From Zhengitettix transpicula (lineage: Eukaryota > Arthropoda > Insecta > Orthoptera > Tetrigidae): a stretch of 64,000 bases of DNA. The notes beneath the pieces were generated by a model. The model ran no database searches. It was not told the DNA's origin and saw nothing but the letters and a program-made list of their open reading frames with translations. Positions 1 to 10,904 of this stretch are shown one piece after another. The stretch's first letter is position 1; every line of letters begins with the position of its first letter. The DNA is taken from positions 119,651,600 to 119,715,599 of the forward strand of contig CM073590.1 in NCBI GenBank assembly GCA_037074705.1, read 5' to 3'. The position numbers and the translations under genes were made by a program.

Positions 1-201
1 AGACTTCCGTCATACCTTGAAGAAATAAGAAACACCCTACTTCAATTTGAAGGTGAACTTAAGAAATATCTACTTAACCACTCCTTACGTGTTAATAGGC
101 TTATAGGAAACGATAATTATATCAGAGAAAAGAATCAAAATCGAAGTGTTTCAACTCCTGTACCACAACCATTAAAACGCGACGTTTCGACGACCAGGTA
201 G
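1..201 (+). pseudogene. C-terminal remnant of a non-LTR retrotransposon reverse transcriptase (partial at window edge)
   Basis: Frame 1 is open from the first base to a TAG at 199-201, giving about 66 residues that begin RLPSYLEEIRNTLLQF and continue with ELKKYLLNHSL. The pattern 'LP..l.ei.n...F...LKkYLL' is the usual end of Jockey/CR1-type ORF2 proteins, where a tryptophan-containing 'W..LP' block leads into a basic 'LK.YLL' helix. The last 30 residues are not recognisable and may be frame-shifted or 3'-UTR sequence. The element starts outside the window, so its state is unknown. Assignment rests on pattern memory only; a chance ORF is the alternative. Confidence 0.4.
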
Positions 202-2018
202 CTCTGTCAGTGTCCAGACGAAGCCAGCTCGACGATGACGACATAGTTGTCTTCCGTCAAAACGTCGAGTCTTAGAGGCTGTTTCAACCGAGAAATAACT
301 CGAAAGCTCTTTCTACAGCGTAAAATATTCATTATGGTACTTTAAATGTACAGTTTTCGCAAACTTGTGGACTAACTCGTCATATACCTCTTGAAACGTA
401 ATACGGATACAATTTCACAAGTTTTAATCGTATATTTAATTTTATGCTGTCCTTTTTTGCGCTCCCTTTGACTTTTATTTTGGTATATTGAGATTAATGT
501 TAAGTATTTTTTTGTATCCTTCCTACACTTACACTAACTTTTGTTATGGTAAATCACGATTAATATTAAAAGTAAGAATAATCGTTACGCATCATCTCTA
601 TTTTCGCCAAGTTACTTCTTCGCCATAGTACAATCAGTTCTGCATTAATGTATAATTCAACGAATTAGGGGAATGTCATTTGCGAATCAAAACATGATAT
701 CAATATTCAACAACAACTTGCATATTGATTTTTTTTTCATGTTTAGTTTTCACATGTCTTACGAGAACGTTGGTCTAAAATTGGCTGCATTAAGTTGCTT
801 TAACTAATTTCTTCTTCATGAATATTTTATTTACAGACTATAACTTGTTAAATATTTTGAATATAGGTATGCAAATTACCCCTGATATAGTCATACAAAT
901 TGTTTAAGTATAAGATGGCAAATCAATATTCTTTGAACGTATTCAACTCCCGTCCAAACCCGCCAATACAGTCATTTGTGTTATCTGCCACCCAACAAAA
1001 TCCCCATTTGTCCTTTAATAATACCTTTGTTGGCTGCTTATTAATACAGAGCTTTCAATTATCTGTGTTTACAATTATCATATTTAAAAAAATGAAAAGC
1101 CCTATCACTATGCATGTATTACGATATTGTGTTGTAGCGATTTTTGGCTTTATAATAATGATTATAGTTATATTTAATAAGCAATAAATAAATTTTTGTT
1201 ACTTCATAAAAAATTGATAATAGATAATTTAATCTCTGTTTATTTGATAATGTGGTCACAACAGACAAATAAAAGTAAAAATTTTAAAACTTCGAAAAAA
1301 TCTGACCTTTTCAATTGAACTACAACTTTCTGAATCAATTCGTTATAAGAGTTTACAATTTTCAAAGATGTCAGGAAGATACTGTAGAATCACAGATACT
1401 TCTCAAAGAGTATATTTATATACCTATTATTTTATTTTATAAGTAACATTTCAGAAATTAACCTTGCATGATGCCTGTATTCAATGTTCAGAATTCTTAT
1501 ACCGTCCCAATCAAACCAATGATCCTTAGAAATAATATGTTTTGGTATGACCGAGTGTTTGTCATCAGAAAGTTATTAGAGTCCGTTATGTTTGTCCTAT
1601 ATAAATGTCATCAGATTTAGCTCATGTAATTTTATAAACCACAAAATTGGTATTACCTGATTCCACGGGATCTTTACAATTCCAGATTAATGTTTGTCAT
1701 GCACCACTGTTATAAGTAATAATCCAACAGCCGGAAGAATGTTGTGTGTTGGCTTACCTATGATTCTAGAATGCACCACAAGGTATAATGATAGGTCATT
1801 ACTATACACGTTCACTGGAATAGTAATCATCCTTGTACCACATGTTCTTTGAGTTGTGGTTTTATATTACTAGTTTCATTATAAGAAGCTTTAATTTAAA
1901 GAAAATCATGAAAATAAATTAAAGTTTTCGTGATATTTCACTATTAAGTGGGTGTTAAAGCATAGATCGAGCAATAAATTCAGAATTTTTTTTTTCTTTT
2001 GCGTTTATTATGGACGCT
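202..2018. other. AT-rich non-coding stretch
   Basis: The first 100 bases continue the composition of the retroelement remnant, with several ACGTTTCG- and CGACGA-like words, and may be its 3' untranslated part. The rest is AT-rich with short homopolymers. A 95-codon open frame at 900-1187 starts at TTG, has a low-complexity hydrophobic end and no family signature, so it is treated as chance. Confidence 0.5.
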
Positions 2019-2260
2019 AGTAATTCCAAAGAATTTTCTCTTAATTCCTTTCAAACAAACACGTCAGCAGCTGCCAAAACGATCTGAAATTCCAATTCCA
2101 GCACCAGGAGACAGTTTTGAGGACAATAGTAATTAGAAAATTCCTCCAAAGAAATACTCTCTTAATTCGAGAATTTACTTCGCACCTATCCCCGTTGAAA
2201 GATAGGCTAAACTTTTGTCACAGCGGCGTCGGGAGGTTGAGAATGTGGGCTATTTATAAC
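2019..2260. other. Possible regulatory block with an imperfect direct repeat
   Basis: A segment beginning TAGTAATTCCAAAGAA and ending TCTCTTAATTC (2019-2055) recurs imperfectly at 2127-2173. TAATT cores resembling homeodomain sites are embedded in both. The block is less AT-biased than its surroundings and ends in a GC-rich piece around 2220. No coding frame is visible. Regulatory function is inference only. Confidence 0.2.
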
Positions 2261-2895
2261 TGTTTACAATAGCGGGCATTTAACATATCACACTCTCATA
2301 GGAACTGTAAATTCGAATTTAATCTAGATGTTGACGTGTTTATTAAATAATTCATTTGGAGCCAAATACCGCTATCGCCTTGTATGCACTATGCACTATT
2401 TTTGAGACATTAAACATATTGACGGTAACAAATTAGTCTTCTCCAAAGCACTATTTCAAAGAATCATACAGGATGTTTAATAATTCAGTAACTTACATTT
2501 TGTTAATTTATCGGAAACAGTATTGACATGTTTCTGTATACATCGTGGCGACTACTAGAAACCATTTCAGTGGACTCAAATTATTGAAAGCATAAATGTT
2601 TCTATAACCTGAATAGAGCCGATTTTGCAATATTTTCGTGTATTGGCCTAAGAATCACTAAGCAGGACGCGATCACGTCACATTCATTCCTTAGAGTGGT
2701 TATAAATTTCCATAATCCTCTAAACTTATCTCAATTTATTGTGAAATTCGTTATCTCTTCTAATAATTTTGTTCTTTCTCATGCAATAAATTAAATGAAT
2801 ATTTTATACTAATATTTATACGCTGACCTATGTAACGGTAAACATTCCCTCGCATATATTACTACAAACCTATAAAACTTTAGTACGTACTTTGT
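2261..2895. other. AT-rich non-coding stretch
   Basis: No recognisable gene, RNA or repeat was found. Confidence 0.4.
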
Positions 2896-2908
2896 AAGGA
2901 AAAAATTA
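2896..2908 (+). repeat. Left target-site duplication of family A copy 1
   Basis: AAGGAAAAAATTA, identical to 3331-3343 on the other side of the insert. Confidence 0.8.
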
Positions 2909-3330
2909 TTGCAGAGAGATCTGGGGGAAGCTACCTCTGCGGATGCCTTCTCTTCTCTCTGGATTTTTGAACTAAGCACCTCGGCCTGTTTTGAGAGGTG
3001 TATGTCCTCTACTTCCATGGGAATAGTCGGCCAGCTGCCTCCTAAACTGGTCGAGACACGGAGAAGGGAATGCTGCGTCCCCACAGCAAACCCCTCTCCC
3101 GCCATCGGAAGGTCGTGGGACAAGTACCCAATGCCCAACCTACCTGGTGCAGGTTTTTCTAGTGTGGCGAATTGCCGGATAGGATCCTTAAACCATAGCC
3201 CGGGGACTCTAGTTAACCCTTGGCTACCTTCCTCTGACTTTCCGCATCTCCCCTTTAAAATCCCTTCCTACTCTATTAAAGGAAGTTGTCACCATGTGGA
3301 TTATCCTCATGTAGCCTGTTACTGAAAAAA
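2909..3330 (+). mobile_element. Family A retroposon copy 1, flanked by a 13-bp target-site duplication
   Basis: This GC-rich insert of about 420 bp stands out from its AT-rich surroundings. It ends in an A-run (ACTGAAAAAAAA) and is flanked by a perfect 13-bp direct repeat, AAGGAAAAAATTA, at 2896-2908 and 3331-3343. That is the signature of target-primed reverse transcription. Much of its body matches the other A copies, including CACCTCGGCCTGTTTTGAG, the stretch around ATAGTCGGCCAGCTGCC and the end TCCTCATGTAGCCTGTTAC. Compared with copies 2 and 3 it lacks about 35 bases (the GGGTCGCAGACC part). It begins further 5' than copy 3. No Pol III A or B box is evident, so a 5'-truncated LINE 3' end or an unusual SINE are both possible. 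A 138-codon open frame across it is a translation of the repeat. Confidence 0.85.
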
Positions 3331-3343
3331 AAGGAAAAAATTA
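3331..3343 (+). repeat. Right target-site duplication of family A copy 1
   Basis: AAGGAAAAAATTA, directly after the A-run that ends the element. Confidence 0.8.
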
Positions 3344-3713
3344 CATCTGATACGTTTGGTGAACGAAATGTACCGTGTCAATATCGGGATACGTATACAA
3401 CTACCAAGAACACTTGCCCGTTATACACAGAACGCAAAAAAAGTAATAGTTAAAGACTGTAAATATCTTGAAGTTACAGACTGGTTTTAATTACATTGTC
3501 TCTATTTTTTTTCTCTTGTAAGCCCTGTTAAAATAACGTTACATACCGTTCGGAATGTATTGAAAGCAAATGTAACTGCTTACAGTTGGTTGTCTTGGTT
3601 TGTTTTACAATATTGTGAGTTAATTTGGCATGCATACACGAAGATATATATTGAATAATTAAAATGGTCACCCCCCTCCCACCACCACCATTTAGATTAG
3701 CTTGCGTTATGAC

Positions 3714-3714
<1 letters not shown>
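3344..3714. other. AT-rich non-coding stretch
   Basis: Nothing recognisable. A short C-rich run at about 3670-3690 precedes the AT microsatellite. Confidence 0.4.

Positions 3715-3757
<43 letters not shown>
3715..3757. repeat. (AT)n microsatellite
   Basis: Uninterrupted AT dinucleotides for roughly 43 bases. Confidence 0.95.
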
Positions 3758-3758
<1 letters not shown>

Positions 3759-4851
3759 CACAGATCAACTGGAGAAGAAATACGAAAACACTTAAGACTC
3801 CTAACTTATCTTTAAGAAATTCAAGCAAAATTTAAATTAAGACCCGGCGAAATATTCATCTGTAAATACGGATGTACGAATGTGGAGTTTCTTGTCTACA
3901 AATAAACGGACGACGTTTATTCATAGCACTAACTCCTATAAAGATATATAAACCAATTATTTACTTTATATTCGTTCAATTTAAAGTCACTGGCATTATA
4001 GGTGGAGAAGTGCCAGTATTTTATTATTTTAAAACTTTTTGAAACGTCGAGATGGTACTTTCAAAATTGAAATGAGATATAATTTTATGTGTATTTTTTA
4101 CTATTTATTGTTATTTTTAAATACCATATACTGCACAATTTCATATTAAATAATTTCATTTGAGACAGTTAAATGATACCAAATGACCGCAACGGACCAA
4201 ATTTCAGGCAAATAACAAGGATAATATTGTTTAGGGAGTTTAAGAAGCCAACCTGCACGATAAACTACTTATAGGAAACAGAGCTAAAATTATTCCAGGC
4301 TATTTTTCTGGGGATTGGTACCCCCAAGGAGGAAGGAGCTTAGTGACGGAGAGAATAAATCTTCGATATTGAGAGTAGCTGTCAGCTAGTTGTTTGAGAC
4401 CAATAATTAGTGCTGTTTAAGTGGAATGCTGGAAACTCCACTCCATCCCCGACGCCAACAATGATAGTGCCGACGCCGACGACTACAGGCGCAGCATCCC
4501 AGGACCTCGGCTACTTCTACATTATTAGTTTATGTGTCACAAAATAGTTCCGGTTTAGTTACCCACAGAATAATACTGAAATGCATGACCATGTTCGGTC
4601 TTTAAAATTATAGTGCTTTAATTTTAGAAAGTATTATTCCCATAAAATACTACGGTGTACATCTGAAATAACAATAAATTAATTTGCATTGTAGTAGTTT
4701 GTAAAGTCAATAAATAAGTTGAATTGAATTTTGTAACACATCAGAATGAAGCACGCACAAAATAAATTGCTTTGCAAACAAAACCTGACGTTTAAAATAA
4801 ATTTAAGTAAGCAATTTTGTAAAAAAACAAGTCAATGGAATATTTATATTA
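3758..4851. other. Non-coding stretch with a short GC-rich island
   Basis: Mostly AT-rich. At 4435-4510 there is a GC-rich patch with repeated CGACGCC/CCGACG words. No exon structure can be supported there. Confidence 0.4.
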
Positions 4852-5012
4852 AAATGAAAAAATTTACATCTGATTGAAAATAATTAATAAGAAAGATAGC
4901 CAATTCAGACCAAAAAAAGTGCTAATATTAATACCACACAACGTTTCTGGTATCCTAGTCCCTTTCCTCAGGTCCGAAGAAGGGACTAGAGCGACACAAC
5001 TCAAAAGCTTTT
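4852..5012 (+). repeat. Family B dispersed repeat, copy 1
   Basis: Shares ordered blocks with copies at 15249, 42215 and 53271: AATTTACATCTGATTGAAAA, AATAAGAAAGATAGCC, TAATACCACACAACGTTTCT, a TAGTCCCTTTCCTCAGGT-like block and GAGCGACACAACTCAAAAGC. The order is constant and divergence is moderate, so this is a dispersed mobile-element family. No coding capacity is seen. The class is unknown. Confidence 0.7.
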
Positions 5013-5233
5013 TTGTCGGAATATTTACATTGTCTTTGACACTCTTGGACCATCAACTATTTTTGTTTATACGTCGTTCTCCCTATAGTGAAATCCACGC
5101 AAAGAATTGCGGGGTTGGGCGTGATTGTATAAACTGTTGAGTAAAAGAATCAGCGTTCGTCGCAGTGACCTGAGGCAGTAATCGGATTCATCGGTAAGAG
5201 TGAAATTAATTATCAGGTTTGGAAGCTTGAGTC
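5013..5233. other. Non-coding stretch upstream of a candidate exon
   Basis: Contains a short donor-like word, ATCGGTAAGAGTG, at about 5189. No coding frame. Confidence 0.3.
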
Positions 5234-5335
5234 ATGAGACATTTGAGCCTGAGCAGAGCCGAGCAGGAGGCGGCTGCGGTGAGCTGCCAGTGGGTGTCGC
5301 ATGCAGCAGCTGGGCGCATGGCCGCACGCAAACAG
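5234..5335 (+). CDS. Candidate first coding exon, unknown gene
   Basis: A GC-rich island of about 110 bp in AT-rich DNA. An ATG at 5234 opens 34 codons (MRHLSLSRAEQEAAAVS..., ending MAARKQ) that run in phase 0 into CAG|GTAACT at 5336, a reasonable splice donor. An inner donor-like GCG|GTGAGC lies at 5279. Alanine, arginine and glutamine content is high, as in many disordered N-termini. I do not recognise the protein and see no TATA box at a convincing distance. A GC-rich regulatory element or a fossil repeat could look the same. Confidence 0.25.
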
Positions 5336-5539
5336 GTAACTTCCTCTTTGGAGTTTTCTTTCATCCCCCGACCTTTCGCGGACAAACTAGAACAACCTTC
5401 AACATTTTATTCTAACTTCGAGGGTAGATTCAAAAATAAAGGGAAAATTGCTTTTGAAACTTCCTTGGGGATTATCGTATGATCTTACGTGATTATTTAT
5501 TATTTATTAATACTCACTAAGTTTCATCCCTCTAATGTA

Positions 5540-6115
5540 TTTTAATAAAAATTTCAAGCTAGAAGCTATCAAACTTTACTACATGAAAGATAAATTTCAT
5601 TCAGACGACTTCCTTATAAAATCTTATCCAGTATTTCTCCGCAAATAATTGTGCCATGAATTTTTATGAAGCATGCAGAATTTTTAAAAAGTGTACTATG
5701 TCGAGACTGGTCCAATAAGTTCGGAAATTCCTGTAATAAACAAAAATTTAAGTCTAGAAGTTTTCAAATATTGGTACAAAAAGGAAATTGTTTCATTCAA
5801 CGTCAATAAAAAAAATCTTCTCCAGTATTTCTCCTCAAGTAATTGAACCATGTTTTTTTTTAATGAAGCATGCAGTATTTTTTAAATACTGGTATAAGAA
5901 TTTGGACAACTCCTCTGTTAAACAAAAATTTCAGGATAGAAGTTGTCAAACATTACAACATGAAAGGCAAATTGTTTGGAACAACATGCGATATAAAATC
6001 TTCTCCATTATTTCTCCACAAATAATTGCGCCATAATTTTTTAGAAAGTTATTAATATTTTTCAAAGGGGGATATGTCTATGTGGATTCAAGAATTTGGT
6101 CAATTTCTCTATTAA
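5540..6115 (+). repeat. Short satellite array, unit about 180-195 bp, about three copies
   Basis: The word AAAAATTTMAGNNTAGAAG recurs at about 5547, 5742 and 5923. The block ATCTTCTCCAGTATTTCTCC followed by CAAATAATTGNGCCAT and GAAGCATGCAG recurs at about 5620, 5812 and 5998. Units differ by substitutions and small indels. This is an old, short tandem array and carries no gene; the 82-codon frame inside it is a repeat translation. Confidence 0.85.
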
Positions 6116-7304
6116 ACGTGGACCGTTCCCGACTAAATATTTATGAACACGTTTCGCGTTTCTCTTGTTCCCAAATATTGCCCTTGAAACTTTGATTGAA
6201 AGATTCATAACAGCCGTTGTGACGTATTTTAAAACAAATACCATTTCTGTAAAATGCATTCACAGCCCGTAGTAAATTGTTAAGGGAAACTCATTCGTTC
6301 TCTTGGAATATATAAACTCGTACGATCTTCTGTACACATAAAGTATGCTGTGAATTTTGCAAAAATATATTGACAATGAATTCATTAACTTCGAACTTAA
6401 AATGTTATTTATTGGAATGCAATAACAAATTTACCGTGGTAATTCCATCAGCCAATTCTCGTCTTAACTTTTTCTATCAAAATACATTGGTGCAGAATTT
6501 GGGTCTACAGAATAATGAAAGAGGATGGGTGAAGCGAGGGCTATAGTTGGATCCAAAATTTAAACCAAAGCATTGTTGCATGGACATAAATTTTCAGTTC
6601 TCAACTTTTTCTTGGTCTCGTTGTGACACTATTGTGTTTAAAAATTAGAGATGAAATGTAGTGATATATTTTTCTAATTGTATTAATTATTTTCTGACTG
6701 GCCATTACATTTATTTATTTAGTGTGTTATTATGGTCCGATAATATCAATATATTATGTGTTTTGTTGTAATTACTATATTCTTACTTTTTAACAATATA
6801 TTTTCGTTAATTAAAATTACAATTGAAAAATTATTTACGAATAAAAAAATTATATTATATATACTCTTTTCTTACTCAGCAGTTATGGTAACCCATTTTC
6901 TCGTAATTATTATAATAGCTTGTTTTACATGTCACATCTTCTTGATCCCTCATGTTATCAATTCACGATCTTTTTTGGCTACTACTAATATACCCACAAT
7001 TTTTCTAATGCAACCACTTACGACGCGACGCGTTCGAAATTTATTTTCAATAACTCGAACCACACAACTTCACATCTATTAAGTAATAACGGCATACTAT
7101 TTTTTTTAAAAAAAAACGTTTGATTTCATTAAAATGAACTCTGAATTTGACTTTTATTAGTCTCTGGAAGTTTTGTAAAAGGTATCATACGTAAAATACT
7201 TCGATTTATTTATATTCTTTTGAATATAACCAATAAATACTTAAGTTCCACATTTGTTTCTTGACTAGTGAATTATTAACATCGAAAAAAATTTGTTTAT
7301 TATA
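6116..7304. other. AT-rich non-coding stretch
   Basis: No recognisable element. Open frames at 6756-7082 and 6062-6259 have random hydrophobic or low-complexity composition and no signature. Confidence 0.4.
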
Positions 7305-7398
7305 TAATATTCCCCTATTGATTTCTCTAATTTTTAACAATCTCAAGATTAAGTCAGTTTCATTCGCGAATCTTAGGAGATGTAAACATTCACCATAG
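7305..7398 (+). repeat. Dispersed repeat D, copy 1 (about 95 bp)
   Basis: Matches 9746-9838 through TTAAGTCAGTTTCATTCGCG, the block ATCTTARGAGATGTAAAYATTCACCATA and the upstream ATTCCC-TACTGATTT-like part. There are only a few substitutions in the central 55 bases. Direct orientation, 2.4 kb apart. Confidence 0.75.
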
Positions 7399-9339
7399 TA
7401 TATCATAGTATATCAATCACGAGCGAATTTGTGAATAATTAAAATCAATAAAACTCCTACTATGAGAAAGGTAGAGAGGAAGTTTGAGTTTCTGTCTTCA
7501 TCTGTGATTGATTGTATAAGGTTTCACCATACCTTGGGCGTAATTATTATTTGTATAAATAATTTGTAATCCTTTCATAAATTATATAAGTCGTTCAAAC
7601 AAACTCTTATTGTACTCAAAATTAGTAAGCATACATGTTTAGGTCTATTTAAGTTTTTTAAAACTTATAAACAGCACCAATATCTGCACTGATATTGCAT
7701 ATTTAGCACCAAACTTAGGAACTTTACGTCGTAGAATAAATAATCTTATTTATATAAATAAAATTATTCTTTTATCACACAATAACTAAATTTAGTATAT
7801 CTTAACGTTTCATGCATTACATTTTCCGAAACAGATGTCATATAAATTCCTTTGTCTCTATAAAGATTTATTCGCTTTCCACAATGTTCGGACATATTTC
7901 GATGGAACTTTATATATTTGTTATATAGTCGTAATGATTCTTTTAGCTATATAAAACTGCCATCCACTTTATTGCGATCAAACGGTGAACATTGAAAAGC
8001 CTGAATTAAAATGCTTGGGCAGGTCTTTTGTTCATGTTACAGAAAAGCAGTTAACAAAAATAAATAATTTTGAGGGTATCTTAAATTGTGATTCAACACT
8101 TGTTAAAGTCAAAACTTATAATTCAACCTGTCCAATATCCTTTTTCTTCTGATGGACATCCACTGATTAATAAACAAAAATTTTGCTATCAAGATTTCTC
8201 AAGAATATGTAATTAATAGATAGAGTCAAGAAGTGATAAAAGTGAATAAATAAATAAATATTAATAGTGGAGGAATGAGTCGTAAGTAAAGCGTAAAAGA
8301 ACAAAATGATAAACCCAAACCCTATTCTCTCAATAGCGTACGTTGTAAACAAATATAAGTGCCAAACGTTGAGAATTGAGCATAAACGAGCAACTCCCAT
8401 TTACAGCTCGCTTCTCATTAATATATGACAAATTGAGAAAGTTTCAATAATTTATAGATTAATGAGAACCCTCGATATCTTAACTGAAAAAAGTTCATAT
8501 ATACGGTTCGTACTCTGATAATTGTAATTAATAAGTAGGGTATTTAAAAATATTCTGACTTTGTTCCATTAAATGAACATCTGACGTCAACCTGGCTAGT
8601 GACTCATGAGCCAGATTTGGCTTTGAGATCAGGTCTTTGTGTACTCGTTCCTGCTTTTATCGCTGCATTTATTAATACTTTATATATAACTACAGGTATA
8701 CATTTTTAAGTGTCATCACCTACTAATTATTCATTAATGGATAAAACAGTTTTAAGTGTTTTATTATAAATCATAACAATTATTAATCACAACCAAATTC
8801 AATTGAAGAAACTAAAAAATTTTATTAATTATGTGAACGGATGGTCGTATTAAATTAAAATTTTTCTGATTGATATCTTCAAATTCTGCTCAAAGACAAT
8901 GTACTAAACGTGCTAATATTAGCGGTTCTTATATAATTTATAATTGTAGATTAATGTGAGTTGAGCGAATGTAATGTGTTAATTAATTTCAGCGTCGACG
9001 TAAACGTATATCTCAAATTAGACTTGGCTACAAAATTTAACGAAGCCTGCTATAAATAAGAAGAGACTAGTTGCAGTGACGAAGAAATAAAGTTGTATTC
9101 AATACGTTATCGAAGAAAATTGAAGAATGGATCATACATAAATTTTTCTCGTTCATTGAAATATAAAACTAAGTATCCAAATGACTTATGTGGTAAAGTT
9201 CCAATGTTAACTGCAAATGTCTGTTAATTTTGAGACAGACAGTTTAATTTAATACCTTTTTACAACCTATTGTGATAACATTGGAAAAAGTTAAGAATAC
9301 AATTTTTCTGATATTTTTAGATTTTCATACAAGGAATTG
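7399..9339. other. AT-rich non-coding stretch
   Basis: Nothing recognisable apart from very AT-rich words. A 77-codon frame at 8167-8400 (minus) has no signature. Confidence 0.4.
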
Positions 9340-9490
9340 ACGATGTGTTCCTTTCTGTGCGACTCAGTGAGTCACAGGCGGAACTCGCCGCTACTTGTTC
9401 TCCTTGTGTCTCGTCTCCGATTCCACTGAGGCATTGGCACGAGGCCCACACGTTCGCCTCTCATTGTGACCGAATCAAAACATGTTAAGA
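9340..9490. other. GC-richer island, possible regulatory element
   Basis: About 150 bp with much higher GC than its flanks. It contains GTGACTCACTGAGTCGC on the minus strand (a partly palindromic AP-1-like word) and several CTC-rich words. No frame is convincingly coding. Confidence 0.2.
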
Positions 9491-9745
9491 CAGATATTAT
9501 CCATGGTCATGAGTCACACTTCAGACTAGTTTTTCCGACGTCAAAGCTATCATATATTTGCAACTCAAGGAAGCATATTAGACGTCTCAGTCAAACTTAT
9601 CCAAATTGGCCTATTTCCATAAAATAACGCCAACTTCGCATAATGTAATATATTTACTTTATTTTATTTAAAAATAGATATTGTTTGTGTAACGAGTCAA
9701 CTGACAAAAATAATGCCACATATTATATATAAATGTAAATGATGA
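9491..9745. other. AT-rich non-coding stretch
   Basis: Nothing recognisable. Confidence 0.4.
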
Positions 9746-9838
9746 TATATTCCCTACTGATTTAACTCAGTTTTGACAATATCAAATATTAAGTCAGTTT
9801 CATTCGCGGATCTTAAGAGATGTAAATATTCACCATAA
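9746..9838 (+). repeat. Dispersed repeat D, copy 2
   Basis: See the copy at 7305. The central TTAAGTCAGTTTCATTCGCG is identical. Confidence 0.75.
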
Positions 9839-10049
9839 AGCTATTATGTTTTTACTAGTAATAAATGTTGTCGATGTTACTAATTTCTAATACCAATTAT
9901 AATATTTTACTGAACACAAGATAACTCCTGTTTCACCTACGAACTACACTCGCCAGTTTTTAAACAATTTTTCACTTCCATATCAATTTGTTTACTTCTA
10001 ACCCATATATCAATATATATATATATATATTGTAATAAATTAAAAAAGA

Positions 10050-10860
10050 CTGATAGCTGTGGCTAAATAAAAATAACTATGTGAAACAATTAATCAAAAT
10101 TTATTAAAGTTTTAAATACAATATAAAATTACACAATAATATTTAAAATCTCAGGGTCTTTACTGGGTTTGATAAATGGGTGAATTGAATTTAAATTATC
10201 TAACAAAACAATTAAAGAAAAGAAATAATTGAAGAACGATCTGACGTATCTTAAAGAAATGATTTACAAATAAATTTTAGAGTTCTTTTACTTACGGCCG
10301 ACCAGGTCTCAATTTTGGGGTTTTCTGTGCACACGTTTTTGGGGATATCACTGAATTTAAATTGGTTACAAAACACTTGTCGAAACTTGATGTTCTCTCA
10401 GCTGGAAACGGCTACTCCTTCCGAATTAATGGTCAGTCAGATCATTAACAACTTTCTCTCGATGACATTGGTGACGGTCTCTTTACTTATTGAGTTTTTT
10501 ACTGCGGCAGGACTTATTAGGTTACTGCTTGTGGCTTTACTTATTGAGAAACTTTCCTGCGACCTTTACTTGATCGAATTATATGTCCAAACTTTACTCG
10601 ATGAAATTCTGTGTGCCACACCACTCTTAATAAGGTTTTGGCTGCCACTCTTTACTCGATGAACATCTTCCCGCGTCTGACTTCCAACTAAACTCGTCTC
10701 TCCTCGTTGACTGTGTCTGTTCGTCTCGTAGATTTTCGAATGCGTACGTCTTAACAATGGTTCTTTTGTCTCGCCGCCCGCTTTGTCGCGGTGTATGCTT
10801 TATATAGTCTAATAATGAGTTCTTTACTTTGCAATTATAACAATGGATTAATTACTAATT
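10050..10860 (+). repeat. Possible mobile-element copy (family C, copy 1) containing a minisatellite
   Basis: An AT-rich front part holds CTCAGGGTCTT at 10152 and AACGGCTACT at about 10406, followed by a GC-richer end with CGCCGCCCGC. The locus at 58670-59345 has CTCAGGGTCTT, AACGGCTACT and a GC-richer CTTTACTTCCGG-type end in the same order. The parallel suggests two diverged copies of one element, perhaps LTRs or a DNA transposon end. Overall similarity by eye is weak. Nothing codes for an enzyme. Confidence 0.35.
10451..10680 (+). repeat. Minisatellite, unit about 26-30 bp, about eight degenerate copies
   Basis: CTTTACTCGATGA-like words recur at 10451, 10481, 10535, 10564, 10592 and 10650, with weaker copies near 10511 and 10624. 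They are separated by TTCTGTGTGCCACA-like spacers. The 115-codon open frame at 10315-10662 is a consequence of the repeat. Confidence 0.7.
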
Positions 10861-10863
10861 ACT

Positions 10864-10866
<3 letters not shown>

Positions 10867-10900
<34 letters not shown>
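10867..10900. repeat. (AT)n microsatellite
   Basis: About 34 bases of uninterrupted AT dinucleotides. A shorter AT run lies at 10013-10031. Confidence 0.95.

Positions 10901-10904
<4 letters not shown>

Noticed and set aside
3528..3761. Minus-strand frame beginning MEYIYIYIYIY
   Set aside because: Produced by the (AT)n microsatellite.
6756..7082. 108-codon frame resembling a membrane protein
   Set aside because: The hydrophobic composition follows from AT-rich DNA. It has no ATG start and no motif or splice context.
3715..10900. AT microsatellites as replication origins
   Set aside because: Nothing beyond AT-richness supports an origin.
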